From Liquidambar formosana (lineage: Eukaryota > Streptophyta > Magnoliopsida > Saxifragales > Altingiaceae), in contig CM077824.1 of assembly GCA_039720395.1 (NCBI GenBank), positions 18,871,046 through 18,935,045 on the forward strand: 64,000 nt of DNA. The letters are read 5' to 3'. The position numbers were made by a program, and so were the translations under genes. Numbering within the stretch: the first letter of the stretch is position 1; each line of letters opens with the position of its first letter. A model generated the notes under the pieces. That model was not told the DNA's origin. It did no database searches and was given only the letters and a program-made list of their open reading frames with translations. Of the stretch, positions 1 to 12,304 are shown in pieces.

Positions 1-1634
1 TCCTACCAAACCTTATATTGTGGCAACATGGTAGTCTAAGCCTTACTAGACCATACCTCGAGGTAACCTAAAATTAGGGCAACACGGTAGGTGATGGTCC
101 TATCAAACCAAATATCGAGGTAACGTGGTAGTTTAAGGTCCTACTAAACCATGGATTAAGACAACTGATAATTGAGGTAATATAGTAGGCAACCGAAGAT
201 GAAGGCAACATGATAGGTTATGGTCCAACCGAACCTTATATTGAGGCAACATGGTAGTTTAAGGTCGATCGAGGCAACATGGTAGGTTGCGGTGTTTATT
301 GAACTGTATATCAAGGCAACATGGTAGTTTAAGGTCCTATTAGACCATGTATTTAGGCAACCAAGATTCAAGGCAACATGGTTGGTTATAGTCCTATTAA
401 CCATTATATTGAGGCAGTGTGGTTGTTTATGGTCTTATCAGACCACGTATTGAGGCAACCGATAATTGAGAAGACATGATAAGTTATGTTCCTCCCGAAC
501 CGTATATCGAGCCAACCTAGTAGTTTAAGATCCTACTAGACCATACATCGAGGCAATCGATAGTGATTGAGACGTGGTAGGTTATTGTCCTACCAAACTG
601 TAGATCGAGGTAACATGATAGTTTATGGTCTTACCAGACCATATCAAGCCAACATCATAGTTCATGGTCCTACTATACCATATATCAAGGCAACTTATAA
701 TCGATGCAACAAGGTAGGTTATGGTCCTATCGTAACGTTTACCGAGACAACATGGTAGTTTAAGGTCCTACCAAACCATACATCAGGACAATGTATAATC
801 TAGGCAAGATAGTAGGTAGAGTCCTATTGTGCCGTATTTTAAGGCAAATGGTAGTTTAAGGTTCTCCCGAGCCATACATTTAGAAAATTGATAATCAAGG
901 CAACTTAGTTGGTTACGAACCTATCAAATCATATATCAGGACAACATTGTACTTTATGGTCCTATCAGACCACACATTGAGGCAATTAATAATTAAGGTA
1001 ACTTAGTAGGTTACGAATCGTCCAAACCATATGTCGAGACAACATGGTGGTTTAAGGTCCAATTAGACCATACATCGAGGCAACCAATAAACAAGGCAAC
1101 ATAGTAGGTTATGGTCATACTAAATCGTATATAAAGGCAACATGGCAGTGTAAGGTCCTACCAGACTATACATCGAGGTAATCAGTAATCGAGACAACAT
1201 GGTAGGTTATAGTCCTACTATATTGTATATTGAGGCAACATGGTAGTTTAAGGTCTTACAAGACGACACATCAAGGCAATCGATAATCGAGGGAACATGG
1301 TTAGTTATGGTCTTATTGAACTCTGTATAAAGGCAATATAGAAGTTTAACGTTATACCAAACCACGCATCGAAGCAATCGATAATCAAGGCAGCATAGTT
1401 AGTTATGGTCCTACTGTACCGTATATCGAGTTAACATGGTAGTTTAATGTCCTACCAAACCACACAATAAGGCAACCAATAAACAAGGCAACATGGTAAG
1501 TTATGGTCCTACAGAATCATTTATCGAGGCAACATGGTATGTTATAGTCTTACTGAACCGTATATCGAAGCAACATGGTATTTTAAGGTCCTACCAGACC
1601 ACGTATTGAGGCAACTAGGCTATTTGGTTGGTTA
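1..1634. repeat. Degenerate ~98-bp minisatellite array
   Basis: The stretch is built from about 16 diverged copies of a ~98-bp unit. Each unit has two related halves, one containing ATGGTAGTTTAAGGTCCTAC and the other ATGGTAGGTTATGGTCCTAC, joined by segments like CGAGGCAACCGATAATCGAG. Short open frames here are by-products of the repeat. I see no gene. The array begins before base 1, so its left edge is unknown. A collinear block recurs at 63087-63772. Confidence 0.9.
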
Positions 1635-1650
1635 TAGAAGCAACAAGGTA

Positions 1651-1911
1651 ACCCACTCTTAGGTAGCCCATTTGGTGAGGGCGAACTTGTGATTGTGTAG
1701 TTAGGCATACGGTCACGGGTTCCATTCCCCACTAGGACAACCCAAGATTAAGTGTTGGGGGGGGGGGGGGGTGACGGTGGGTTGCTACAATAGGCTCCCT
1801 AAGCGTTAGGCACTATGGGTCGGTCCAAAGGCTCTGCTGTGGGATGTATCCACACTTCCACCATTATCTATAAAATAAAATAAATAAAAAAGAAAAAAGA
1901 AGAAAAGAAAA
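1651..1911 (+). mobile_element. tRNA-derived SINE
   Basis: The element begins with a tRNA-like head. A box A-like TAGCCCATTTGG lies at 1664-1675 and a box B-like GGTTCCATTCC at 1718-1728, the usual internal RNA polymerase III promoter spacing. It ends in an A-rich tail and is bounded by a 16-bp imperfect TSD (TAGAAGCAACAAGGTA at 1635-1650, TAGAAGTAGCAAGGTA at 1912-1927; 14/16 identical). A 15-G run lies at 1757-1771. It landed at the edge of the minisatellite. It is not a functional tRNA because the folded arms are not maintained. Confidence 0.75.
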
Positions 1912-1927
1912 TAGAAGTAGCAAGGTA

Positions 1928-2464
1928 GCTTAAAGTACATCTAGACCACAAGTCTAACCATGCTAATTGTTTTGAAGTTTAGGCACACAATTTTGTGAAG
2001 TGGTTATGAAAAAAGGAGCAGTGGAGTAGGGAAAAAAGGAAATGAAAGACGTGATATTGAAGAAGGATAGGCACAAAGATATTAACTTTTTAGAGATCCT
2101 AGTTCAATAAAAATTAGGAATCATCAAGTTTGCTTAGGTTGGAAAACCGAATGATAGATAAGTTTAATTTATAATTAATTTAAATTATGAGGATGTCTTT
2201 AAACGAATGGAGATTAAATTCCTTCACATTGCTTTACGTGAATCATTCCTCATCCTAAATGAGGCCATTTGAAAAAATGGTAGCCATGACTAAAATGACT
2301 TGATAACATTTCACTGTCCTTTCCAAGATTTCCTAAAAGTTAACACATTTAAGAAGTAATGGTGACAATTCACATATTCTTTGTTACAATGACTAAAGAT
2401 AATGGATAGATTTGTACCTTCTAAAGGATGTAAATCAGCCTATTTCAATAATAAGAGATATAAT
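1928..2464. other. AT-rich spacer, no gene seen
   Basis: I see no long open frame, splice-supported exon or repeat structure here beyond short A and T tracts. Confidence 0.6.
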
Positions 2465-2471
2465 GATCTAC

Positions 2472-3171
2472 CATAGTTATTAAAGGCACAAAGCTCTACC
2501 ATAGTTATTAAAGGCACAAAGCACATGTAGGCACCAAGGACTCTTTGGGCCTAGGTGCCCAAAATAATAAATACATAATACATAAATAAAAGTGTGGACC
2601 AAATAGAAGCAAGGAGTATATTTTAATGAAAAAAATTAAAAATATTTGATTAGATGCAACTAACAAAGAAAAAATAAATTCTAAAAAAATGGTAAAAAAA
2701 TGAATACTCTATTTCTCTCATCTTTTGGTCTCTAAGAAGAAGAATAAGAACATAGTAAAAATAAAATAAAATAAAAAATAAGAGGGCTGAAAGAAAACCG
2801 TAAGAAAAATAAGAAGGAAAGTTGAAGGAGTTAAAAAAGGATGGAACTCACTCTTTGAAGGTGAAAGAACTTTGGGGCTCAATGTTTCTTTTCATTTTCC
2901 CCATTTTTTTAATGTTTAATGACTTTAATCAAATGGCCTAACAGTTATGGTCTACAAATAACTTATATTGAAAAGGTAATTAAAAATAAATAAATAAGAG
3001 GAAGCAAGTGGACTTCACTCAAGCACGCATTTTTTGGCCTTGGGCTTTGATAAACGCCCCAAAAAATTGTGCTTTAAGTGTTCTTGAGGAACGTGCCTTG
3101 CCTAAGCCAAAGCAAAGCCCAACCCTACACCCGCCTACGCCTTGCGCCTTAGCGCGCTTTTCACAACTATG
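2472..3171. mobile_element. hAT-like MITE with CATAGTT termini
   Basis: The ends are related inverted repeats: CATAGTTATTAAAGGCAC on the left, and on the right the reverse complement begins CATAGTTGTGAAAAGCGCGC. The flanks share GATCTAC (2465-2471 and 3173-3179) as 7 of 8 bases of a probable 8-bp TSD, which is the hAT pattern. The outermost 28 bp are tandemly duplicated at the left end (about 2467-2522). No transposase frame is present, so the 700-bp element is non-autonomous. Confidence 0.6.
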
Positions 3172-4186
3172 AGATCTACTACTTTATTTTATTCTATAAT
3201 AAAATAAGATACTCAACTACTTGCCTAATTGACAAAAAGTTCGACCGATTTTAATAGAATTGTTTTCATCTTCTATTAGAAATAACCAATTAGACAATCA
3301 AAGATATATTTGGGAATTACTTTTTTGTAGAGAAGATCCTTTGAAAGAGTATAACTATAGAAAATAATTCTGGCACTGGTGTTATTTTGGCAAATTCCTT
3401 TACACTTTCACAGAATTGACCCAAACCCTATGGTGTGGTGTTAAAGCTCTGTGATTCAGACCACACACCTAACACACCCACATTTTTAAGATCATCAAAT
3501 GCTTTTGCAACAAGCTAGAAAATGTAAATAATTTGGATGACAGCAAAATATGAGGGTATGAATAACTGCAGCAAGGTTGGAATTCATCAATAGACAAGTT
3601 TTTCAGATACATTATTCAAGGGCCTATATAAACCTGTAAAGGATCTGAAGATTTTAACAACTTCCTTTCATATCTCACCTAAGTACTATATAAACTCAAA
3701 CTGATGTAATAGATAAACAGATAATGACAGTAAAATTAGGATTCAAGTTTGGAAGGACAGAATAAAAAGGAAGAATACAAAGTCAGGAAAAAAAAAAAAT
3801 ACCACTGTGAAGATTTCCTATGATTGTATCTTCACAAAATCTAGCCTTGATACCTTGGAATTGGAGTGAATTACACCATTCTTTTCCAGTAACATAAAAT
3901 CCCATGAATGAGTTGTGTGTAACTTCCTTGGTATAGGAAAACTGACAAAACTTTCAGATGCTCTGCATTGATAGTTAATACCCCCCTTGGTAAGAGTGAT
4001 AAAAAGTATAGTGAACAAAGGAGAATGCATGTATATGACATATACAAGTTGTCTTACTTGCAATCTCAGTTACATCTTCCGCTTCAAGGGTCGCAGCAGC
4101 AAAACAACTCATATACCTTTTATACACCTAAAAACTTGCATATTTTGCCTTGTTGCTGCTCTTTGAACACAATTCATATGAAATAA
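3172..4186. other. AT-rich spacer, no gene seen
   Basis: Both strands carry only short open frames without recognisable protein motifs or supporting splice sites. An A-run lies at 3788-3800. Confidence 0.55.
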
Positions 4187-4322
4187 GTTGGTATTTATTT
4201 TTGCAAAAAACATAAACAAAGAGAGGTAATCATCAAAGTATTCATTTTTGAAAACTCAAATGAAATACAGAGTTGGTATTTATTTTTGCAGAAGGAAAAC
4301 CAAAGAGAGGTAATCATCAAAG
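4187..4322. repeat. 85-bp tandem duplication
   Basis: GTTGGTATTTATTTTTGCA occurs at 4187 and again at 4272, each followed by a similar AAAGAGAGGTAATCATCAAAG block, giving two imperfect copies 85 bp apart. The small open frames here are not convincing genes. Confidence 0.7.
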
Positions 4323-4969
4323 CAAAACATACAAAATTATATACCTTCCCAAAAATGATCCAAGAAACACAAAATAAGAATCAATCACCTGATCAAGATC
4401 AGCCGTTGGAACTTTTGGGCCATGTGAATGTGCTCTCAAGTACACTACATAACACATATAAGGAGGGATAAAAAGATTAGTCTGAAACCACAACAAAAAG
4501 TAAAAAGCACCTTCCTATATCATAAAAGAATTCGAAAAAAATAATTAAATTATTTTCACTCTATGTAAACAAAAGTGGTTCAAATATCAATGAAGTAAAT
4601 GGGCACAGATGAAGCACAATTTTTTAGTAGAAGTTTGTTGCCTACTTCAATCCTCGTGAAAGAGGGGTAGCGTACTCAGTTAAAACATGTAGATCACAGT
4701 TACGTACTCACGTTCATATAAAAAACAAAATAACAAATAACACCGACTGATGTGAGGATGCTATGGCGAAGGCTAACCATGTAAAAAACCAAACAGTACA
4801 TAGAATCTCAAACGGGCCAAGAATTTTATGTATAGTTTGATTTATTTTCAATTCATATCTAGATTGTCTTTTAAACACAATTTGGGTGGTAGATTAGCAC
4901 GCTATATTATACAGTATTTTGTTGTAATTACATTTCTTAAAGGGAGATATATAATAAAAGTAACTTTGT
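4323..4969. other. Spacer, no gene seen
   Basis: No recognisable feature. The sequence is AT-rich with short open frames only. Confidence 0.5.
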
Positions 4970-5092
4970 GTCTCCCAAAACAAAAACAAAAAGACTACTC
5001 TTTTTGTCTCTCTCGCACATATAAGTTTGGGTGTCTCCGAAGACAAAAACAAAAAGAGTACTCTTTTGTCTCTAGCACATAAAAGTTCCTCA
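4970..5092. repeat. ~62-bp tandem duplication with an inner palindrome
   Basis: Two imperfect copies of a unit containing ACAAAAACAAAAAGA, TACTC and TTTTGTCTC, followed by GCACATA and AAGTT, lie head to tail. The second copy holds the perfect palindrome AAAAGAGTACTCTTTT, so single strands could fold into a hairpin. Confidence 0.65.
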
Positions 5093-7030
5093 AAAACAAC
5101 TAACCCATCAATTAATCACACTGATTTCTATAATTTTCCCACCAATTTCATTAAATTAAATGGCTAGTTACAAAACTCTTCAAGAAAAAACCACTTAATC
5201 CCAACAAATACCAAACTTCATATATAAAACCACACCTGGAAGCTTTCTAGGTTTTCATAGAGTTACAATTTGGAACAAATAGCCAAGGCAATTCAAAGAC
5301 CAAACATAAATCCTCTAGATTCAACCCCTAGAATGCATTTTGAAATAGTGAGCAAGTACTAATCAAAATACCAAAATAACTAACTAAATGTAGTTACTAT
5401 ACAAAAGGTTATTTGATTGTTATAACTGTTACTTTAAAAAGGTACATATAAAAGGCAAATAAGAATCAAGTTAGATTAGCCAATTAAAAGACAAGAAGAG
5501 TTTTTCTTTTCTTTTCTTTTATTATTTTAATATTATTATTTTGACTTAATACAGTTTCATAACAAAATGAATTGTTGCCATTGTTATCAATATGCAATCT
5601 TCTGGGTGATTTCTTAAGGCCCACTTCAGATTTCAGAATTGTCAAAATTGCCACGTTGTGGCCAAATTTTTCCATCCTCTTAATTGATTTTTGTAACCAA
5701 TTTCCAGAATATTTAATCTATATTGTCAACCAAATTAATAAAATATATTATAACAGCCCAAATATTCAAAATATTCTGTATCAGCCATATTTTCCCATGC
5801 AACAACACCCCTCGGTTTCATTTGAGAACCTTGTTGAGATCTAAATTTGGCCAAGTTGTCATGATTTTAAATATAAAAAAAATCATATTCCTCAATACTT
5901 AAAGTCAATTAGGCAAAAGGTATGGTTTTAGGCACAAATCAGTAACACAATTAGTTGACACTGTCGTGTAGCATGAGAATACTGAACCAATCTCATCCTA
6001 CTCACCAAATAGTAGTAGTAATGGCATTATCGTTAACAATTTTTGTTTTTTGATGGAAAACAATAGTGATAACATTGACGACAATAGTCACAACAACTGA
6101 AACTCATGCCAAAATATATACACACACTAAAAAATATTTGAATAATTTTTTTTTTACACTTTGAATACACTAGTATTATGATCAGAATTAGCAATTGTGA
6201 CTCTAAAGAAATAATGATACAACTTTATTAATCTTCAACTAGTTGTGCCTTCAATATTCATAATAATTAGAGTTTTATTTCATAATGACACCAACCTAAA
6301 GGACGGTGTCTTGCCTCAAAATGCTATGAAACAAAAAATCTAAAATAAAATGATTCCACTTTCCTACAATGTCTACTTGCCCCTAAACATCGTAATGGTC
6401 AGAGTCACGACTTTGCAATTCATAGATTTATCCAATAAACTAAGCTTCAAATCAATCAAAAACCTCTCAAATATTTGAATGCTTTTGTCATCTGAACAGT
6501 TATAGTTATACCATGTCGATTTTCCCAGTTTCAACCTTCAACTTGGACCTCTATAATACATATTGATATATGTGTGTGTATATATAATCAAGTTTTACAA
6601 AATAACTTTTACATTCTCTTAACAAGCCATATATTAAAAGAAAATTTTATCAAGACACAGGCCAAAAAACAAGATAAACACGAGAGAGACAGAACAACAG
6701 TGAGTGTGCACGTGCACATGGAGATGTATAACGGAGCATAATACAGAAAGAATTTTATCAAAATAATAAAGAAAATGTCAGAATTTTAAAGCTGTGAAAA
6801 CAGAGAGAAAAGAACATGGATAATACTTATCCCAAAAAAAAAAAAAAAAAAAAAAAAACACGGATAATGCTTGGCTTCTTGATTGCAAAAGTGGGTGTTT
6901 GGAACAGCGAGAAAAGAAGGAATGTAGAACGTAAAATTGAAGGTTCAAATGTCAATTCAGAGGATCGAACTAGATAATCAAATTTGGAATTTCAGAGGCC
7001 GCTGATGAAATTCCACGATTGTTTATTGAG
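5093..7030. other. AT-rich spacer, no gene seen
   Basis: I find no exon chain or terminal inverted repeats here. Short frames are scattered on both strands, and an A-run of more than 20 bases lies at about 6834-6858. Confidence 0.5.
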
Positions 7031-7033
7031 CAA

Positions 7034-7063
7034 TGTTAGGGTTAGGGTTCGGGTTAGGGTTAG
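7034..7063 (+). repeat. Short TTAGGG-type interstitial repeat
   Basis: Four to five head-to-tail hexamers (TTAGGG, with one TTCGGG) occur here. The unit is 6 bp, not the usual plant 7-bp TTTAGGG. On the minus strand it reads AACCCTAACCC, similar to the telo-box found in plant promoters and 5' leaders. Confidence 0.55.
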
Positions 7064-7219
7064 AATTTCGTTTAGAGAGAGATATGAGAGCCTTTTCAAT
7101 TCAGATTTCAGAGATGAAAATAAACTAAACAAGATATTTACAGAATCCTAAAAACAGAGTTACCCAATTTTTGATCAAGTTTAAACAGCTCTGGTAGAAC
7201 AATTATTTACCATTTTTCT

Positions 7220-7345
7220 TCAACGGAGTCTCTCTTGCGGGCTTCTCTCATTAGGTGTTGGAGATTGTGATACCATCATCGTCAAGCCTTGGGCTGGGGC
7301 TGCTGCTGCCGCTGCGGCTAGGGCTAGGTCTGCGACGGTGGCCAT
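7220..7345 (-). CDS. Possible 5' exon or short ORF, Ala-rich, unknown
   Basis: A minus-strand ATG at 7345 sits in a good plant context (AAAAATGGCC) and opens 41 codons that begin MATVADLALAAAAAAAPAQG and end at 7220. GC content is clearly higher than in the surroundings, and CT-rich and telo-box-like sequence is nearby. A GTATCA after codon 24 could be a splice donor, making this exon 1 of a gene running to lower coordinates, but I cannot find convincing downstream exons. I do not recognise the protein. It could equally be a transposon remnant. Confidence 0.2.
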   Translation of the reverse strand: MATVADLALAAAAAAAPAQGLTMMVSQSPTPNERSPQERLR

Positions 7346-8543
7346 TTTTCTTCAACAAAACCTTTGATGGCGATGGTGAAGCCCTGCGTCACTTAGGGCG
7401 AGAGACGTGAGAGCCTTATAACCTAAACCTTTTTAGTTTTTTCTGTTTTCTTGGCTTCTTTTCTTTTATTTGATTGAAGCCGGTGATCGGCCTTTAAAAG
7501 GAAACCTAAGCCCGTAAGCCGTTGCTTCACCGCCTTTATTCAAAAAAAAGCAACGAGGCAACGGTCCATGCCATCTGGTTGTTATTATAAGAGATTAAGA
7601 TGGGCAGTTTCGTCATAAAAAAAAAAATAATATTATTATTATTGGAGGCCATGGAGATGCAGTGGAATCAAAACGCAGCATTTAGGCAGGTTGGGAGGTC
7701 GATCCTAAATATAAAACTCTCCGCCTAAATCTAACCCAACCCAAATTTCAAGTTGAATTTCCCCCATTTGGGTTTAACATATGCTGGGGTTGGGCTCGGT
7801 TTAAACGAGTTTTGTTTATCTTTTATTTTTTGAAAACTTGATTTTTAATGAATGAAAATATATTATTTCATATGTTCACAATTCTCAATCATCCAAATTT
7901 TATTAATTGACCTTGAATTCATGTTAATTCAAATAATTATTTTTTCATTAAGAAAATTAATATTGGCAATTGTTGGGAGACCTTTTCCTTTTTTTTTTTT
8001 TTTTTTTTTTTCCTTTCAATGTCAAATGAGGGTATCCCAAGCCATTGAAGTTAAACTAATCCCTTATAATATACAAACCAACCAAAAGCCAACGCATGCG
8101 ATAGTGAGAAAACAAATACTCGAATTTGGAATATACAATTCTTAACTTATTTTCCTTTATCATTTGAACTACCTTTTTGGGTTGTTTGCATAATATCTAA
8201 GGGAGAGGCTTTTCAGTCGTAATCTTAATATTAATGACTAAATCCATAAATCTTAAATCCTAAACCCTAATAAAAGAAATGATAAGATGCTGTATGCATC
8301 TCTTATCATATTTTAAATGTGCACACTAATAGTTAAAAGTCATGTCATATTATATATATATATATATATAATTAAAAATCATATATGATATAGGTCAGCT
8401 TCAAGTTGCTTGACCAGTTGACCTAGTTACGTAGGCCCAACAAGAATTAAGATTGGGTTGGGATTTTCAAACCCAAGCCCCACCCAATATATAAAAACTA
8501 TTGTATAAACCCAACCAAAATTAAATGCATGAAGGAAAAAAAA
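7346..8543. other. Spacer with simple repeats
   Basis: No gene seen. A T-run lies at about 7989-8011 and a TA microsatellite at 8351-8370. A 97-codon plus-strand frame at 7852-8145 is AT-driven, runs through the T-tract and looks spurious. Confidence 0.5.
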
Positions 8544-8903
8544 TTAAAAAAAATAAAAAAAATAAAAAATGGGGAAAGATGTGGGGCACCGATCAGTAGC
8601 ATTTATATCGTACATGATAACTTGGTGTTTACAACCGCCGGGGCGGGGGGTGTTGGGGGTTATATTTAATGCGGGACATTTATATTTAATGGCAAGAAAC
8701 AAAATGTGAACATCCCATACCGCTCCCCATTTATTGCTAAATGCTAAGCCATCTGCACATTGATTAGCTTCTCTACACTGTGGTCTGCGATGCAAAAGGA
8801 GATCCATGACAATATGAATGAGGAGAATTAGAGGCAAGCAGGAATAAAACAACACTTGTTCATTATTGCTAAATTCAAATTTTCTTGAAGTGATTTTTAA
8901 CAA
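8544..8903 (-). pseudogene. LINE-type RNase H remnant
   Basis: The 119-codon minus-strand frame contains CREANQCADGLAF at about residues 43-55. This matches the C-terminal RNase H motif of plant non-LTR retrotransposons (R-E-x-N-x-x-A-D-x-L-A), where the Asp is the last catalytic residue. The rest of the frame, including the low-complexity FFYFF tail, shows no further conserved RNase H blocks. It appears to be a short, decayed scrap of a LINE, not a host gene. Confidence 0.5.
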
Positions 8904-9350
8904 TAACCCGGTTATGGAAATTGCAAATGTTTTTGCAAAAGATGACAGACGTGTTCTCAGTCTTGCATGTTGAAGATGTTGATCTATGTATTACGACTAG
9001 TCTCTAAACTCTTTCCATTGTGTTCTTAGAAGCTTGCGCTAATTAATATTGTCAACGTCATAAGCGCCAATTGTAACACAATATATAATACCTCAGAATG
9101 AGTACCGCAAAGATGGCATCTTTAATGGTGATTGTGCTTCTATTTGTTGGAATTAATCGCAGAGTTTGCAATTTAATTTAGACACTATTTTTAGCGGCCA
9201 GGAAAGGGAAGATTCATAATTGTCGCAAGAGTCAATGGGAAGTAGATGCTTTTAAGGAGTTCTAATTATTTGCATTATTGGGTTATGGTGTACATTGGGT
9301 TAATGCAAGGGATACGTACTGCTCCTAATCCATGATGTTGATATAACATA
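8904..9350. other. Spacer, no gene seen
   Basis: No open frame, repeat or terminal motif that I can support. Confidence 0.5.
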
Positions 9351-9352
9351 TA

Positions 9353-9612
9353 CTTCCTCCGTTTCATAATAAGTGTCCATTTGAAAAAACATGCTTTTTA
9401 ATGAAAGCCTTTTAAATGCTTTCACATCAAAGCATATATTTTGAAATTCCAATTTTGCCCTCAAGTTTGTAAAACATTAGAAAAAGAAAGAAAACCTTTT
9501 TAAGGGTATTTTAGGAAATGAATAAAAAAGGTCCATTGACTTTTGAAATGGAACACTTATTTTGAAACATCCCAAAAAAGACAGTAGGACACTTATTATG
9601 AAATGGAGGGAG
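9353..9612. mobile_element. Stowaway-type MITE (Tc1/mariner)
   Basis: The termini are the classic Stowaway pair. The left reads CTTCCTCCGTTTCATAATAA and the right, reverse complemented, CTCCCTCCATTTCATAATAA; 24 of 26 terminal bases match. A TA dinucleotide flanks each side (9351-9352, 9613-9614), which is the superfamily's TSD. The 260-bp body has no coding capacity. Confidence 0.9.
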
Positions 9613-9649
9613 TATTAGCATGACCTCATAGGACCGGTTTTGTACATAT

Positions 9650-9792
9650 ATACAGTCTTGATCAGATGAGCACATGCTCATATATACAACTTATATCAAC
9701 ATCATGCATTAGGGGTTTTAAGATGTACATTAGGCCAATGTACCCATAACTCACTAATGTATAAAGTACAACTCCTAATATGGGATTGATAT
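9650..9792 (-). mobile_element. Fold-back MITE, TA-associated family (copy 1)
   Basis: This is a member of a ~170-bp family also found at 16960-17125, 17131-17306, 17323-17470, 54795-54955 and 54978-55108. Shared pieces are ACTTATATCAACA, ACATTAGGCCAATGTACC and CACTAATG...AAAGTACAACTCC. The family is a near-complete hairpin and sits in TA microsatellites, consistent with TA target preference. This copy is inverted relative to the one at 17131. Confidence 0.65.
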
Positions 9793-9845
9793 ATATATAT
9801 ATAGAGAGAGAGAGAAAGAGGAAGCGATATTGCTAAGGCTATATA

Positions 9846-10501
9846 CTTTTCTTCCACGGCTCCAAGATTTATAAGGGTCTCACTTGACCATTTTACCCTC
9901 CCTTGAAAGTCCAACCCAATTTGCCAAAAGCATCTTTTGGCTCCAAATTTCATGTTCTTGGAACCTGTGCCTCTTTTTCACACCTCTCCCTGTGCCCTTT
10001 CTCTCCTCCTTACACTTTTCACGTTCGGACTAATTCTAGGACGGTTCTCTTCTATGACTAAATTTCCGATGAAGATTCTGACAAGGTAAACATTCTTATT
10101 TTGCATTCATTTCAATTGGATTTAATTTTCCAAAAAAAAAAAAAAAAAAAAAGAACAAGGAAAAAGCTCTGAGAAACCTATGGCTGGATTGTTGGATGTG
10201 AGAGAAAATCTGGGTCGAGAGAGAGGGTGGAGGACTCCGCGGATAAACTACGACCAATGAAAAATTATCACTTTATTAGGAGAAGCCTCATTTTTTTGTA
10301 GTGGCCTGTAGAAGATGAGAGAGGTATAGGAGGTGTACGGGGAAGGGGATTGCGTGGAGGAAAAAAAGGGCACATTGCAAGAGCATGAAATATGGAGCCA
10401 AAAGGATGCCTTTTTGGTAGATTGGATTGGTATTTCAAGGGAGGGTAAAATGGTCAAGTGAGACCTTTATAAATCTCGGAGCTGTGGAAGAAAAGAAAAT
10501 A
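9846..10501. mobile_element. Long-TIR non-autonomous element, possibly MULE
   Basis: The two ends are ~110-bp inverted repeats. CTTTTCTTCCACGGCTCC onward at 9846 matches the reverse complement of the sequence ending GGAAGAAAAG at 10495, through the shared TCACTTGACCATTTTACCCT. GCTATATA flanks both sides (9838-9845 and 10502-10509), although the right copy is offset by six bases, so the exact border is uncertain. The similar frames on opposite strands at both ends are translations of the arms, not genes. Confidence 0.6.
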
Positions 10502-10509
10502 GCTATATA

Positions 10510-11520
10510 TATATATTGGACCATTAATCCCCCTGATATTAACAGAATATCTATCCTAATGCAATTAAATCTATTTTTTATGCTTGTGATCAATACATGC
10601 ATGGTACCATCATTTGTATAGAAAATGATGTGCCCTATAATTTCTATTTTGATGGTCTTGACCAAGACATGACACCATCATTTGTATATAAAATGTTTCC
10701 CATCAAAATTGATAGGTTGGTGTCCCATAATAATCTCTCTCTCTCTCTCTCTCTCTTACAGTATATATATATTGTCAACATGGATAAAATCATTGCTCAC
10801 TCTGCATCGATTAATGCCCAATTCAAATTTGGTAACCAATCTAAGGGGAATTAGGAAGTTAAAATTAGGACCTTTCAAATTTTGAGGTATAAGTCTTGGG
10901 AAGGTTGGTCCACCCCTTGAGGTTAACCAACTTCGATTAAAAAATTCCAAGTAGTGACCCTAAAAGATACAAAATAACATTTGTGTCAACTACAGGGGTA
11001 GATTTTGGACTCTCTTTTAAGTGATGAGCATAATGGCGAGCGAATATTGCAAGAACTTAGATGTCTCATGAAACTTTTCAAATTTAAGAATTTTTCTTTA
11101 TTATAATATTATTCTAGGATGGGTGCCAAAAGTAGTTAAAGTTTGCCCCATATAGTCAAAAGTAGTTAAAGTGATGAACATAAAGTTTGCATTCATAAAA
11201 TACCGTAAAAGAACCTTTCATGACGTGCAATGCACGTTGTTTACACCTATGGACTTCTTACAGCATCTCCCTACACGGCATATGTGCACGCCGTGAAAAA
11301 TTATTTACGACGTTTTCGCATGTTATAAAAACCCTATATTGTTGTAGCACATGATTATGACACATACATTGGCATATTTATTGGTACATGAATAGTTTCA
11401 ATATTCATTCAAATGCTATTATTATGACTCCCAACTTGAAAGGCATCCTTGACCATAGCCCATAATGGTTTGGTAAGGACTATGTGGGCATTAAAGATAA
11501 TGAGCAAGGATTGGTCTTAA
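10510..11520. other. Spacer with a small duplication and a CT microsatellite
   Basis: ACCATCATTTGTATA occurs at about 10607 and 10674 as part of a ~66-bp imperfect duplication. A (CT)n tract lies at about 10735-10756. At 11222-11240 the perfect hairpin ACGTGCAATGCACGT resembles a Helitron 3' stem but has no CTRR end after it. No gene seen. Confidence 0.5.
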
Positions 11521-11529
11521 AGTTGTCAC

Positions 11530-12135
11530 TAGGGATCATTAATACTAAACACCTTGATATCAGCTCTATCACTAAATCTCAAAGGTCATAATATTTGATG
11601 ACCCACAAAATTAAGGATCATTAATACTAAAGACTTTGATATCACCTCCATTGGTACTAAATCTCAAAGGTCATAATATTTGGTGGCATATTGACATATA
11701 AGGAATTAATCTTCCTATACAGTCAAATATGTCATTTTATGACCTTTCGTGCACGTGTAAAGAGTTGACAATTTCCATTCTCTCTCTACAAATTAAATAT
11801 GAAAGCTTTGCCTTTTTTGATGTCTACTTGGTTCACATCGCTCATTAATACTAAAGACTTTGATACCACCACTATTTGTATTTAGGGTCTTAGGGATCAT
11901 TAATATTAAACACTTTGATATCACCTTGATCTATTGGTACTGAATCTCAAAGGTCATAAAATTCGATGGCATATTAACATATAAGGAATTAATCTTGCTA
12001 TACAGTCGAATATGTCAATTTATGACCTTTGAGCACGTGTAAAGACTTGACAATTTCCATTCTCCTTCTGCAAAATATGAAAACTCCACTTTCTTCGATA
12101 ATACGATGTCTACTTGGTTCACATGGCATGAAACA
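11530..12135. repeat. ~282-bp imperfect tandem duplication
   Basis: Blocks containing CTCAAAGGTCATAA, GGCATATT, ACATATAAGGAATTAATCTT, GACAATTTCCATTCTC and GATGTCTACTTGGTTCACAT occur twice about 282 bp apart. A partial third copy of the first part (ATCATTAATACTAAA...TTTGATATCA) precedes them. No coding potential is apparent. Confidence 0.7.
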
Positions 12136-12304
12136 GATGATCGAATTCTTTTGAAATTGAAAAATCTCTTATGTCAAAAGACCATGACTCCCATTGCTGG
12201 GAAAAGAATTAAACACTTTTCTTCATTTTTAATTTGAGCTTTTGGATGTCAGAAGGAAAGCATGTAGCTAGCCACTAATCTATATATATCTATCCATATC
12301 TATA

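Noticed and set aside
156..758. Small ORFs at 156-404 and 567-758
   Set aside because: They are translations of the ~98-bp minisatellite.
1664..1728. Functional tRNA gene
   Set aside because: Box A and box B are present but the acceptor, anticodon and T arms do not pair properly, and the sequence continues into a SINE body with A-tail and TSD.
7034..7063. Telomere or ancestral chromosome end
   Set aside because: Only four to five 6-bp units of non-plant type; far too short, and promoter telo-box-like sequence is the simpler reading.
10427..10950. Several overlapping ORFs sharing a GRVKWSSET peptide with 9702-9953
   Set aside because: The shared peptide comes from the inverted arms of the long-TIR element at 9846-10501, not from homologous genes.
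11222..11240. Helitron 3' end at the ACGTGCAATGCACGT hairpin
   Set aside because: No CTRR sequence follows at the expected distance.
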